DNA from: Spinacia oleracea
Lineage: Eukaryota > Streptophyta > Magnoliopsida > Caryophyllales > Amaranthaceae
Assembly: GCF_020520425.1 (NCBI RefSeq)
Contig: NC_079491.1
Coordinates: 23,241,449-23,305,448, forward strand
Direction of reading: 5' to 3'
DNA length: 64,000 nucleotides
Both the position numbers and the translations under genes were made by a program. A model generated the notes under the pieces. That model made no database searches, had not been told where the DNA came from, and was given only the letters and a program-made list of their open reading frames with translations. Every line of letters begins with the position of its first letter. Positions within the stretch are counted from its first letter, which is position 1. Below are positions 11,243 to 22,264 of this stretch, one piece after another.

Positions 11243-11503
11243 AAGAGAAGAGAAGTCGGAAGTATCAGCGGTTAGGATGGAGATGTCGGGAGGTGGGGTC
11301 GGGTGGGTAGCCCAGATGAGAGATTGGGCGAGTTTTGTGGGGTTTCGACCGGCGATTGCAAGGGTTTTGAGAGGGGAAGAGGATGAGTTGAGGAATTTTA
11401 GGGATTCTTTGAGGACGTATTTACCTGTGAAGCCTGATGCGCCGAGTACGATGATGTCATAGGGTGGTGGTGGTGGTGGTGGAGGGTGGTGGATTTCCGC
11501 CAT
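11243..11503 (-). pseudogene. Captured 5' fragment of a saccharopine dehydrogenase-like oxidoreductase gene
   Basis: From ATG 11503 the minus strand encodes a Pro-rich start followed by YDIIVLGASGFTGKYV, then SPLKTLAIAGRNPTKL and ILTADTSDFSSLL. This is the N-terminal Rossmann fold (GxSGFTGxY dinucleotide-binding motif) of plant saccharopine dehydrogenase-like oxidoreductases. Homology stops at about 11243, where repeated TTCACTTTCAAAA units begin, so only about 85 of the usual 400-plus residues are present. A perfect 27-bp inverted repeat (11190-11216 and 11532-11558) brackets the fragment. It is a dead capture unless expressed as part of a chimeric transcript. Confidence 0.65.
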
Positions 11504-11575
11504 GGTTTGTGGTTGTTAGGGAGGAAAAGGGGAGGAATGTGAATTTTGAAAGTAATCCCACCAGGTGCACCTGGA

Positions 11576-11797
11576 TTATGGCAAACTGAAATCAAGTGTT
11601 TGCCTCTCTTCCTTGGCAGCCTCAAGCTCTTCATGTGACATCAAGCTGATGCCTTGAATACGTTCTTCTAGCAACTGCTTCAATTTGTTATCTTCACTCA
11701 TTGACTGTCCAGTGGTCTCATCAAGTTTTGCACGTGCTAGTTCCAACAAACCCTGTAAAGCAGCTTCTCGAACAGTTGCATCAAGTTCAGTTACTAC
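11576..11797 (-). pseudogene. Captured fragment resembling an armadillo-type Hsp70 exchange factor (FES1/SIL1-like)
   Basis: One open frame of 73 codons on the minus strand reads TELDATVREAALQGLLELAR, then EDNKLKQLLEERIQGISLMS and EELEAAKEERQTLD before a stop at 11576-11578. The helical, acidic pattern and the LLEERIQGI...EERQ stretch recall the C-terminal part of plant FES1/SIL1-like Hsp70 nucleotide-exchange factors. I am sure it looks like a conserved protein fragment, less sure of the family. It lies on the same strand as the oxidoreductase fragment. Confidence 0.4.
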
Positions 11798-12697
11798 AAA
11801 ACCATCAGTTTAGTTTTCCCGTATAAGATAATGAAGTAAATTCATGAGTATGGTTGGCTTGCACTTGGGAAGAGAGTTCGTTCCTCAATGGTGGCTGCTG
11901 GATTTAGATGTAGTATTGCAGTGACTAATGCACTAGTCGATATGTATACCAACATTATAATTCAATTCAATCAATTTCTTATTGGATTTTTTGTTTGAGC
12001 ATTTCAATTTTCTTTGATTATTACTTCTATTTCTGTTTCAGGTTTAACTTTTAGGTTAATTAATTTTATTAATTAGGTGAACGATTTGTAGAAATCAAAT
12101 TCTGCAGTTTAAAAGCAGTTTGGGTATTTGTTGCAACTTAGTTTCAAAATAGGTGTATATTGTGCAATAAGTTTATAAATAGGGGTATTATGTGAATTAT
12201 AAACACGACTTAACGGAGGACTAACGGAAGGTTGGTTTAGGGGTATTTTGTGCAAACTTGGGAAAAAATGGGGGTATATTATGTGATTCAAAAGACGCGA
12301 GGGTATTTGGTGCGTTTTTGCAAACCTCATGGGCATTTCATGAAAAAATCGAAAATTAAAATCATGAATTAATTTAAATACGACTGAAATTAAATTTAAC
12401 TTTTTGGATTCAATTATAAATTTATATGAGCTTTAAATTTTAATTAAACTTGTATGTTTCCGGTTAGACTAGAAATACATTTTTATGTTTAAAATTAGTA
12501 AAGCATATGAATTTATTGGTTTAAGTGGGAGCCCTTTTTAGTCATATACTCTTGATTAGGTCTACAAATCCTTAAGGTTAAAACAACTTGATTAGAATTA
12601 ATAAGGACTGAATAATTTGTAGATTATTGGTGCCCTTGATTAATTGCTGCAAATGTTTATGTGATGCATAATGTGTTTTACTAACCAGCTATGTGGG

Positions 12698-13000
12698 CCA
12701 TTCATGATAATGAATGGGTGAATGGTATATATTGTATATGTACTGTTTTGCAGGTTATGAAGTGACTAGTATGGCCCAAATAGGATAGAAAATATGGTCT
12801 GCGTACCATTAATTTGAATGTAGTTGGTCTAAAGTACCAAATTGTTTTTCAATTCAAATATGGTATGCGTACCGTCAAATAGTTGTAATTAGTTTTAATT
12901 ATAGCTTATCCTATTTGAAGAAATGGTGCCTCCCACGGAGATTTTCAAGACGGACTTTGAAGTTAAAACCTCAAGATGAAGTCGGGCCATACTAGATCAC
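12698..13000 (+). promoter_or_regulatory. Conserved structured RNA domain in the inner leader
   Basis: Hairpin CCATTCAT/ATGAATGG (12698-12717). CTAGTATGGCCC (12766-12777) pairs perfectly with GGGCCATACTAG (12984-12995). Inside it, CAAATAGGATA (12777-12787) pairs with TATCCTATTTG (12907-12917) and encloses ATGGT-CTGCGT-ACCAT (12794-12809) and ATGGT-ATGCGT-ACCGT (12860-12875). This is a full multibranch fold and the counterpart of 3334-3656. Confidence 0.62.
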
Positions 13001-13393
13001 ATTTATCTTATGCATGTTTTAAGTTATTCATTGCTTTTAAATATGTCTTAAAATGCATGAGATCAAAAGCTTAATTATGTTGCATGATTAAGGATTTTAG
13101 TTCACTTAAAATCGAACCAACATAGTAAGAGCCTTAAGTTCCAAACTTAAAAATTGAGTTAAAAGGTGCCATGCCAAAATATACACTTGCTTGGATATCC
13201 TTTACATCAATCTAGTAATAGTTTTCGCTCAGCGAGGTGTTACTTATTGGTCCTAAAGGGGCAAGGTACACAAATAATTGTGAGTACATGTTAGTTTTGG
13301 TGAAACTCAACGATATAAGTAAGGAGTCCTTTTATGTCGTGGCAAAATCGATAGGTTTACCTAATAAGTTCTTAGACGTACCTATCAACCAAG

Positions 13394-13428
13394 AATAGTT
13401 TCTAGACTATTAGCAAAAGGCTTTTGCT
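13394..13428 (+). promoter_or_regulatory. Twin hairpins upstream of gag, inner element
   Basis: AATAGT/ACTATT (13394-13411) and AGCAAAA-GGC-TTTTGCT (13412-13428) lie about 220 bases before the gag ATG, the same arrangement as 4013-4046 in the outer element. Confidence 0.55.
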
Positions 13429-13645
13429 TACCTAAGATGTTTTAGGACTAAGTCGACAAACTGTGCTTAGTTCTTCAATGATTTTAGGATCTTGGAATCA
13501 TTTTATTCACACCTGCCGGAACACATAACTTGAATAAAATGCTTAATGAACATTGAATTATGCATGTATGCTAGAATTTAAGTTTATTAAGAGAAACTGT
13601 GAATGGTTATTTATTTGTTTATTCTTTTCAATTGTAGTTTTAAAT

Positions 13646-16600
13646 ATGGCAAACAACAATTCATTCAACATTCGATCAATTCTCGAAAAGGAGAAGTTGA
13701 ACGGGAAAAACTTCCTTGACTGGCAAAGGAACTTGCAAATAGTTCTTATGCAGGAAGAAAAGGAGTATGTCCTAGAAGAGGCGATGCCCGAAGCCGCAGG
13801 CGACGGGGTCACTCAGGCAGCCCTCAATCGTTGGATTGATGCCAACAAGGATGTGAAATGTCTAATGCTCGCCACCATGAGTGCAGATCTGCAGAAAACG
13901 TTCATCAACTCAGATGCTTTCACAATCATCAGTGAGTTGAAGAACATGTTCCAAGATCTGGCTCGAGTCGAAAGATTCGAGACTCATAGGCAAATTCTTG
14001 AGACCAAGCTTAAGAAAGGCGAGCCCGTAAGTCCACATGTTCTCAAAATGATTGGACTCATTGAGAATATGAGTCGGCTGGATCAGCAATTTTCTCAGGA
14101 AATGGCTATAGACACCATCCTCCATTATCTTCATAGCGGGTATGATCAGTTCAAACTGAACTACAGTATGAATAGTCTGGACAAAACGCTCACTGAGCTT
14201 CACGGTATGCTCAAGACCGCTGAAAAGACGCTCAAAAGTGATAAGCAGGATGTGCTTATGGTGCGTGGGGGCAAGTTCAAGAAATCTGGAAAGAAGAGGA
14301 ATGCTAAGAAATGTGGCAACAAGGCCAGCCCAACTAAGCAAACTGGCGCCAAATCTGTAAAGAGGAAGGTCAGTCAACCCACTTCTGAATCCGAATGCTT
14401 CTACTGCAAGAAGAAGGGGCATTGGAAGAGAGATTGCTTGAAGCTAAAGGAAGATCAGAAGAACGGAATAGTCGTTCCATCTTCAGGTATTTTCGTTATA
14501 GACTGTATACTTGCTAATTCAACTTCTTGGGTATTAGATACAGGTTGTGGCTCACACTTATGTTCCAATCCACAGGGACTAAGAAGAAATAGAAAGTTAA
14601 GCAAGGGTGAAGTCGACCTACGAGTGGGAAATGGAGCACGGATTGCTGCATTAGCTGTAGGAACTTATTATTTGTCGTTGCCCTCCGGGCTAGTTTTGGA
14701 ACTGGAAGAGTGTTTCCATGTTCCAAGTCTTACTAAAAACATCATTTCAGTTTCTTGCTTAGATGCTAAGGGATTTTCCTTTTTAATAAAAGACAATAGT
14801 TGTTCGTTTTATTTTAAAGAGATGTTTTATGGATCTGCTAGATTAGTCAATGGACTTTATTTATTAGATCACGACAAACAAGTATATAACATAAATACCA
14901 AAAAGGCCAAAAGGGATGATTCAGATCTCACCTATCTGTGGCATTGTCGATTAGGCCATATAAACTTGAAACGCTTACAAAGACTTCAAAAGGAAGGAAT
15001 TCTAGAACCATTTGACTTAGAGGATTATGGTAAATGCGAATCATGTTTACTTGGCAAAATGACAAAGCAACCTTTCTCTAAAGTTGGAGAAAGAGCAAAT
15101 GAACTATTGGGTTTAATCCATACAGATGTATGTGGACCAATGAGTACAAATGCTAGAGGTGGTTTCAGCTACTTTATCACTTTCACTGATGACTTCAGTA
15201 GATATGGTTATGTCTACCTAATGAAGCATAAGTCTGAATCCTTTGACAAATTCAAGGAATTTCAGAGTGAAGTAGAGAATCAATTAGGCAAGAAGATTAA
15301 GGCACTGCGGTCTGACAGAGGCGGTGAATATCCGAGCTATGAATTTGATGACCATCTGAAAGAATGTGGAATTCTATCAGAATTGACTCCTCCTGGAACA
15401 CCACAATGGAACGGTGTGTCGGAACGGAGGAACAGAACCTTGCTAGACATGGTCAGGTCAATGATGGGTCAGGCCAAACTTCCATTAGAATTTTGGGGAC
15501 ATGCACTAAATACAGCTGCACTCACTATAAATAGAGCTCCGTCTAAAGCTGTCGAAAAGACTCCATATGAATTATGGTTTGGAAAGCCTCCAAATGTGTC
15601 TTTTCTTAAGATTTGGGGATGTGAAGTATACGTCAAACGATTAATTTCAGACAAACTTCATCCAAAATCTGACAAATGTATCCTTGTGGGCTATCCAAAG
15701 GAAACAAAGGGGTATTACTTCTACAATACATCTGAGAACAAGGTATTTGTTGCTCGAGATGGTGTCTTTTTGGAGAAAGATCACATTTCGTAATGACAAG
15801 TGGGAGAAAAGTAGACCTCGAAGAAATTCAAGTCGAACAACAAACTCTAGAGAATGCTCAAGATGACATTCAGGATGAAACTCAGAGATCTTTAGAAAAA
15901 TCTGGTGAGAATCATGGTCAATCTAGAAATGTTACCCCGCGTAGATCGCAAAGATATAGATCTCAACCGGAAAGGTACTTAGGTATTTTGACGAACGAGA
16001 GCTATGACGTTCTATTACTTGAAAGTGATGAACCTGCGACTTACAAACAAGCTATGACGAGCCCTAGCTCCAAGCAATGGCAAGAAGCCATGCAATCTGA
16101 ATTAGACTCCATGTCTGAAAACCAAGTATGGGATTTGGTCGATTTGCCAGATGGCTACCAAGCCATTGGAAGCAAATGGGTTTTCAAACTGAAAAAGGAC
16201 AAGGATGGGAAACTTGAAGTTTTCAAAGCTAGATTGGTTGCAAAAGGTTACAGGCAAGTCCACGGTGTGGATTACGATGAAACCTTTTCACCAGTTGCAA
16301 TGCTAAAGTCTATTCGGATAATGTTAGCAATCGCTGCATATTACAATTACGAAATATGGAAGATGGATGTCAAAACTGCTTTCTTAAAACGGCGTTTTAA
16401 CAGAAACTGTGTTTATGACACAGCCTGAAGGTTTTGAGGATCCAAAGAATGCTAAAAAGGTATGCAAGCTAAAGAAGTCAATCTACGGATTGAAGCAGGC
16501 ATCCAGGAGCTGGAATATACGTTTTGATGAAGCAGTCAGTGACTTTGGTTTCATCAAGAACGCAGACGAATCTTGTGTATACAAGAAGGTCAGTGGGAGC

Positions 16601-17611
16601 AAAATTGCTTTCCTAGTATTATATGTCGACGGCATATTACTTATCGGAAATGACATTCCTATGTTAAACTCTGTCAAGATTTGGCTTGGGAAATGTTTTT
16701 CGATGAAAGATCTAGGAGAAGCACAGTACATATTGGGCATCAAGATTTACAGAGATAGATCTAAAAGGATGATTGGACTTAGTCAAAGCACTTATATCAA
16801 TGAAGTGCTTGATAGGTTCAAGATGGCAGACTCCAAGCGAGGCTACCTACCCATGTCTCATGGAATAACTCTAAGCAAGACTCAGTGCCCAAAAACACTT
16901 GATGAGCGTAGACGAATGAATGGGATTCCATATGCATCATTGATTGGTTCAATAATGTATGCTATGATATGTACACGCCCGGATGTTGCGTACGCACTCA
17001 GTGCTACGAGCAGATACCAGTCAGACCCAGGAGAGGCGCATTGGACTGCTGCCAAGAATATTCTGAAGTACCTGAAAAGGCACAAAGATGACTTCCTGGT
17101 CTATGGTGGAGATGATGAATTAATTGTTAAAGGCTATACAGACGCAAGTTTCCAAACCGACAAAGATGATTTCAGATCATAGTCTGGGTTTGTCTTCTGC
17201 CTCAACGGAGGTGCAGTAAGCTGGAAAAGTGCTAAGCAAAGCACCATTGCGGATTCTACAACTGAAGCGGAGTACATTGCTGCACATGAAGCAGCAAAGG
17301 AAGCTATATGGCTAAGGAAGTTCATAGGTGAACTTGGTGTAGTCCTCTCCATTAAAGGACCAATAGCCCTGTATTGTGATAATAACGGAGCTATTGCACA
17401 GGCAAAGGAGCCTAGACACCACCAGAGAGTCAAGCATGTACTTCGTAGATTTCACCTTCTACGAGAGTTCGTTGAAAGAAAAGAAGTCGAGATAAACAAG
17501 ATTGGAACTGATGACAACATATCAGATCCATTGACTAAACCTCTGCCGCAGGCGAAGCACAACTCGCACACTGCAGCTATGGGAATCAAGCATATTGGAG
17601 AATGGCTTTGA
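13646..17611 (+). pseudogene. Inner copia gag-pol polyprotein (multiple breaks)
   Basis: ATG 13646 (MANNNSFNIRS) is chosen over the open frame upstream because it aligns with the outer element's start. Gag is followed by a CCHC knuckle (CFYCKKKGHWKRDC near residue 251), protease (DTGCGS), integrase (HTDVCG, LRSDRGGEY, ERRNRTLLDM), RT and RNase H (KGYTDASFQ, STTEAEYIA), ending at TGA 17609-17611. Breaks: a stop plus one-base loss at 15791; an extra A near 16389 (FLKRRF where the relative has FLNGV); TAG replacing a Gln codon at 17180. The RT catalytic motif reads YVDG (16622-16633) instead of YVDD, which removes a metal-binding Asp. The copy is therefore inactive on several counts despite its young LTRs, so it may have been mobilised in trans or have decayed after insertion. 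Confidence 0.92.
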
Positions 17612-18478
17612 TATCCCTGTTTAATGTTTTTAAAGTTTTAGAGTTTAAATCTTTGTAAAACATTATTGGTTAATCATTCACAATAAATGAAAAGAATTCA
17701 TTTTTCCATTTAATTTGTGGTTTATTAAATGATGAGTCCCTTCAATTTGACGATATATTCAAGATAGACTGTCAGGACCAGTCCTGTGACTAAGAAATGT
17801 CTATCAAGTGAACTTGAATGTCAAAGGTTGAAAATGGTCCCTAGTCGGAGTTTTCTATAAAATTGGACGCATAGAAAAACGTTAGACGATTAGAATGCAA
17901 GATGACTAGTAGTTCTGTTTCTTGAACTATGTGGACATGGCAATGTCATAATCATTTGCATAGATACTTACTTTGGGAAGACTAGTATCGGACAAGACCT
18001 ATGAAACTTTACTGTAAGAGATGAAAATCTGTCATAAGTAAATTTCATTAAAATTATTAGACACTAAATCCTCAATACCTGAGTGATTTGAGATTACTTG
18101 TTTGAGAACTGGTTGCTTTGACGTTGACCAACTGTCGCACCGTAAAAGGAGGCTATAAAGGCAACGCTCAGGTAATCACCTATCAAACGAAGTCTAATCT
18201 CAAGATCGCAAGATTGGGATTGTCCTCCCATAAATCGGGATGAGATGCTTAAAAGTTGTACAAGGCCACTCGGAGAGCTAGAAACTGTGAAATGCATGGC
18301 CGTGCTCGGATGAATCATAGGCTATGATTATCTGTTTATTTGATCAGTTGAACTCTGAAACGGAGGAACACCTCTGGACATCATAAGGATGACAACTCTT
18401 ACCTTATGTTCAAGAGCAAGCATCGAGCGACAAAGGAATTAGGAAGTGCACACTTGTCCCTAAGGACAAGTGGGAGAC
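17612..18478 (+). other. 3' non-coding tail of inner copia element
   Basis: About 870 bp between the polyprotein stop and the 3' LTR with no open frame of note. It shares conserved blocks with the outer element's tail (TTCTGTTTCTTGAACTA, GTCGCACCGTAAAAGGAGG, AAATGCATGGCCGTGCTC, GTTGAACTCTG). It ends in a CACTTGTCC/GGACAAGTG hairpin (18451-18472) running into the purine tract TGGGAGAC before the LTR. Confidence 0.7.
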
Positions 18479-19874
18479 TGAAGGAAATAGTGCCCTTGGT
18501 CCAAGTATGCATATAATATTAAGTCTAATAAATGCGGTTCAGTATTAATTAACAAGTTAATAATTCAGTGAGATCAAGTGAGCTGAATGCCTAGCTAGAG
18601 GCCGCTTCAGTTCAAGTGGAATTAATGATATTAATCCACAGCTTACTCTTGACTGAACCCGTAGGGTCACACAAATAGTACGTAAACGGATCAAGTATTT
18701 AATGGCATTAAATACTCCATCTATGGATATTCGGAATCAACGGATCTTGGTTTCAGTGGGAGCTGAGATCGTCACAAGGCAAGAAATGAATACTCCGGAA
18801 ACGATGATATTGCCGGAAACGGAAATATGGATCGTATCGGAAATATAAATATTATCCAAGTCGTAGATGTTGCCGGAAACGGAAACATGGTACGTATCGG
18901 AAAATATTATCGGAAATGGAAATATTGCCGGAATCGGAAATATTGCCGGAAACGGAAATATTGTCAGAATCGGAAATATTATCGGAATCGGAAAATAATT
19001 CCGGAAACAGAAATATTAAATATTTGTTCGAAACGGAAATTAATTCCGGAATCGGAAATATTAAATATTGTTCGTATCGGAAATGAATTCCGGAATCGGG
19101 AAATTAATCGGAAGCGTATCGTACGAATTAGCATCGGACGAGGCCTGCCAGACGAAGGCCCAGCACGAAGCCGGGCCATCGCCCAGCAAGCCAGCGCACC
19201 ACAACGCACTAGCCAAGGCTGCGCCAGGCCCACCGCAAGGCAGGCCCAGCGCGCGCCAAGGCTGCTGCAGCGTGTGGGCCTCGTGGCAATGGGCTGCGAG
19301 CTCGCGGGCTGCGCGCGCGCGCATGGCGCCCCTCGTGGGCTGCTGTGTGTGCGTGTGTGTGTTTGTGTGCTATACGAATCCTAAAGCTATCAGGCTTCGA
19401 CATATGATTAAATTCCTGAACCTAAAAGGATGAATTAATTAAATAAGAATTCTATTAGGATTCTAGTTTAATTAATTCGTATCCTAATAGGATTCCAGTT
19501 CCTTTTCCATACCTCTATAAATAGGTGCCTAGGGTCATAATTTATAGATACAAAAAGTATTCAAAGTGATTTTTGAGAGCAAAAATTCAGTCATACAATT
19601 GCCTACAATAGCCGAAAATTCTAAGTACCTTAAGGGCGATCCTAGTTGGTCAAGCTTAAGGCGGATCCGGACGTGCTGTGGACTATCTATGGAGGGACGA
19701 CATTTGGAGTCCTAAAGACTTGTTCTTGTTCGGTTCGGGCGCAGCTAGGGAAGGCACGCAACAAAGTGTATGCATCTAAACTATGCTAAATGATTATGTG
19801 TAAATAATATGCTTTCCTGGATTTATGGTTTTTCCGCATGATTTATGTTTTGTCATATGAATCATAACCTAACA
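18479..19874 (+). repeat. 3' LTR of inner copia element
   Basis: 1396 bp, near-identical to 7714-9049 except for 60 extra bases around 18828-18887 inside the CGGAAA-repeat array. TATAAATA at 19516-19523. Followed by the CAAGG target duplication. Confidence 0.95.
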
Positions 19875-19879
19875 CAAGG

Positions 19880-20403
19880 ATCAGTTTCTGGTTTATGGTG
19901 GTACAGATGAGTTGATTTTTAAGGGCTATACGGATGCAAGCTTTCAAACCGACAGAGATGATTTCAGATCACAGTCTGGGTTTGTGTTCTGCCTCAACGG
20001 CGGAGCAGTAAGCTGGAAAAGTGCTAAGCAAAGCACTATTGCGGATTCTACAACTGAAGCCGAGTACATTGTTGCCTCAGAAGCAGCAAAGGAAGCTGTT
20101 TGGATTCGGAAGTTCATCGAAGAACTTGGTGTTGTCCCCTCCATTAAAGGACCAGTGGCTTTGTATTGTGACAATAGCGGAGCCATTGCCCAGGCAAAGG
20201 AGCCTAGGAGCCACCAGAAGTTCAAGCACGTACTGCGGCGATTTCATATACTTCGAGAGATCGTTGAAAGAAAGGAAATCGAGATTTGCAAGGTTGGAAC
20301 TGACGACAACGTCGCGGATCCATTGACTAAATCGTTGCCACAAGTGAAACACAACGCACATGTAGCAACCATGGGAATCAAGCATGTTGGAGAATGGCTT
20401 TGA
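19880..20403 (+). pseudogene. Outer copia polyprotein, RNase H part
   Basis: The reading frame resumes in phase with 7713 right after the CAAGG duplication: LVYGG, then GYTDASFQTD (first RNase H Asp), STTEAEYI (catalytic Glu) and YCDNSGAIAQA (Asp), ending VGEWL and TGA at 20401-20403. The domain is intact. As a separate piece downstream of the inner element's LTR it has no start of its own. Confidence 0.92.
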
Positions 20404-21249
20404 TTTTCTAAGTATTGTTTTAGAACATCTGTTAGATCTATTTTTAAAACAATTGGTTTAACCATTTCATATTTATGAAATTTATTATTTCATATTCATT
20501 TAATTGTGGTTTAGAATTAAATGATAAGTCCATGTGATTCAAATCATTCAAATGGGATGTCAAGATGGATTCTTTGGCAAAGAAACACCCATAAGTGAAC
20601 TTGAATATTGAAGTCACAAAGGATCCCTAATCCAGGTCATTGAAAGGTGGCCGGACGACCAATGACTAATGAAGATTAGATTGCAAGTAGATTACTTAGT
20701 TCTGTTTCTTGAACTAGAGTGACTGGATGTCAGAATCTTTTGCATAGATACTTATTGGATCTTGTATTGGATTGACCATGAGAACGCTTTAAGAGATTAA
20801 AGTCATGTCATAGGTAGTTCTCATTAATGGTGATTAGAAACCGTTCCTCAGAACATGAGCGATTATGTCTGCTCATTTGAGAATTAGTTTGCTTTGATAC
20901 TAGCTAAACGTCGCACCGTAAAAGGAGGCTATAAAAGCAGTTATTGGGCGTACTATGAATCAAAGTGAGTGTTCATAGATTGCAAGAATGGATTGTCCTC
21001 CTATCTTTGATAGGATATGGTGTTGTTGTGTAACAAGGCCTCTCGGAGAGTTAGATACTGTAAAATGCATGGCCGTGCTCAGAATGGTTAGGCTTAACCT
21101 TTTGCAAAAGTTTGACAGTTGAACTCTGTAATCCGAGAAACACTTCTGGACCTAATAAGGATGGCTTGGATCTTACCTTATGTTCAGTAAGTAACACTAA
21201 GCGACAAAGGAATGTGGATGCACACTTGTCTGAATGACAAGTGGGAGAT
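20404..21249 (+). other. 3' non-coding tail of outer copia element
   Basis: About 850 bp with no gene. It carries the same conserved blocks as 17612-18478 and a CACTTGTC/GACAAGTG hairpin (21223-21243) leading into the purine tract GTGGGAGA at the LTR boundary, where plus-strand DNA synthesis would be primed. Confidence 0.7.
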
Positions 21250-22259
21250 TGAAGGAAATATGTCCTTCACCCAAGGTGCATTAAGTCTAATACCAAGGTT
21301 CAGATTAATTGCGAACAATGAATTCAGTGAGATCAAGTGATCGGAACAGCTAGCTGGAGCAATGCTTCCGATCAGTGAGTTCTAATGGATATTGAACTCA
21401 CAACTTACTCTTGACTGAACCTACAAGGTCACACCAATGACACGTAACAGATCACCGGATTAAATGAATCGGAAATTCATTTAATAGCTTTTCGGGATTT
21501 AAGTTGGAAACGTATTATACGATACGACCTTGCATCGGAATCGTATATTGTATCGCGAATATTCGTAAGCTAGGCGAAACGAATAAATCGTATCGTACGA
21601 CGGTGATTCGTCGTATACGAAACGATAAATAATATATCGAAAATATATTAAACGCGGATACGAGGAGCGGCCCACGAGCCGAGTGCACGAAGCACTCAAG
21701 GCCCATGGGCGCGCGCGCTAGGCAAGCAAGCAAAGCGACACAACAGCGCTGGCCCATGGCCGAGCAGCTGTGTGCGCGCGCGGGTCAAGACCACGACACA
21801 GCAGCAGCAGCGCGGCCCACGGCCCAGCTCGTTGTGCGTGTCCGTGTGATGCTGCGCGGGCTTGCTAGCTGGCCTTGCCTTATGGCTTGGTCGGTTAGTA
21901 AGGTTATGTAAATAACCTTATGACCTAATTTCCAACTTACTGCAATCACAATTCAGATTACTCAAAAAACCCTAGAGACATAGAGAACCCTAATTCTCTC
22001 TGTGCCTCCAAAGCGAGTTCTTCCCAAAAAGAAAAGTATCTTGATTAATTTTCTAAGCTACGATTATCAAGACGGATCTGATCGTGTCGGTGAACCAAGT
22101 AGAGGAACGACAATTGGAGTTCTTTGTTCGTGTTCGTTGACGGATTATTGTTGAAAACACGCTTCGAATGTAAGTATGCTTAATCTGTGCTTTATACATG
22201 TTTCCTGGCTTTGGGGATTGTTCCGCACATGTTATTATGTTTAACTGTATTCCCCTACA
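21250..22259 (+). repeat. 3' LTR of outer copia element
   Basis: 1010 bp, the same length as the 5' LTR with about 20 hand-counted substitutions. Followed by target duplication AAGTA (22260-22264). Confidence 0.95.
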
Positions 22260-22264
22260 AAGTA

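Larger units (their letters stand above)
10581..12351. mobile_element. Pack-MULE-type Mutator-like element carrying host gene fragments
   Basis: 1771 bp with long terminal inverted repeats of about 80 bp (left CGGTTTTTTCATGAAATACC; right end reads CGATTTTTTCATGAAATGCC on the other strand) and a perfect 9-bp target duplication AAAATTAAA (10572-10580, 12352-12360). A 9-bp duplication and long inverted repeats fit the Mutator superfamily. No transposase is present, so it is non-autonomous. Between the ends I find pieces resembling exons of up to three unrelated host genes (about 10925-11022, 11243-11503, 11576-11797). It sits in the untranslated leader of the inner copia element, so it does not hit that reading frame. 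Confidence 0.85.
7714..19874 (+). mobile_element. Inner Ty1/copia LTR retrotransposon
   Basis: LTRs at 7714-9049 (1336 bp) and 18479-19874 (1396 bp) are flanked by the target duplication CAAGG (7709-7713, 19875-19879). The element lies in the same orientation as its host element and splits the codon run between RT and RNase H. Its gag-pol is clearly related to the outer element, but LTRs and leader differ. By hand count the LTRs differ at roughly 13 sites (about 1%) plus one 60-bp indel, so it is younger than the outer element, as nesting requires. It carries a Mutator-like insertion at 10581-12351. Its coding region has two frameshifts and two stop codons. Confidence 0.95.
694..22259 (+). 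mobile_element. Outer Ty1/copia LTR retrotransposon (interrupted)
   Basis: A complete element with two 1010-bp LTRs (694-1703 and 21250-22259), both TGAAGG...CTACA, flanked by the 5-bp target duplication AAGTA (689-693 and 22260-22264). The order is LTR, primer binding site, 2.5-kb leader, gag-protease-integrase-RT, RNase H, 0.85-kb 3' tail, LTR, so it is copia-type (integrase before RT). Without the nested element (7714-19874 plus one CAAGG copy) it is about 9.4 kb. By hand count the LTRs differ at about 20 positions (about 2%). The reading frame is broken near 6757-6772 and split at 7713, so this copy cannot move by itself. Confidence 0.95.
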
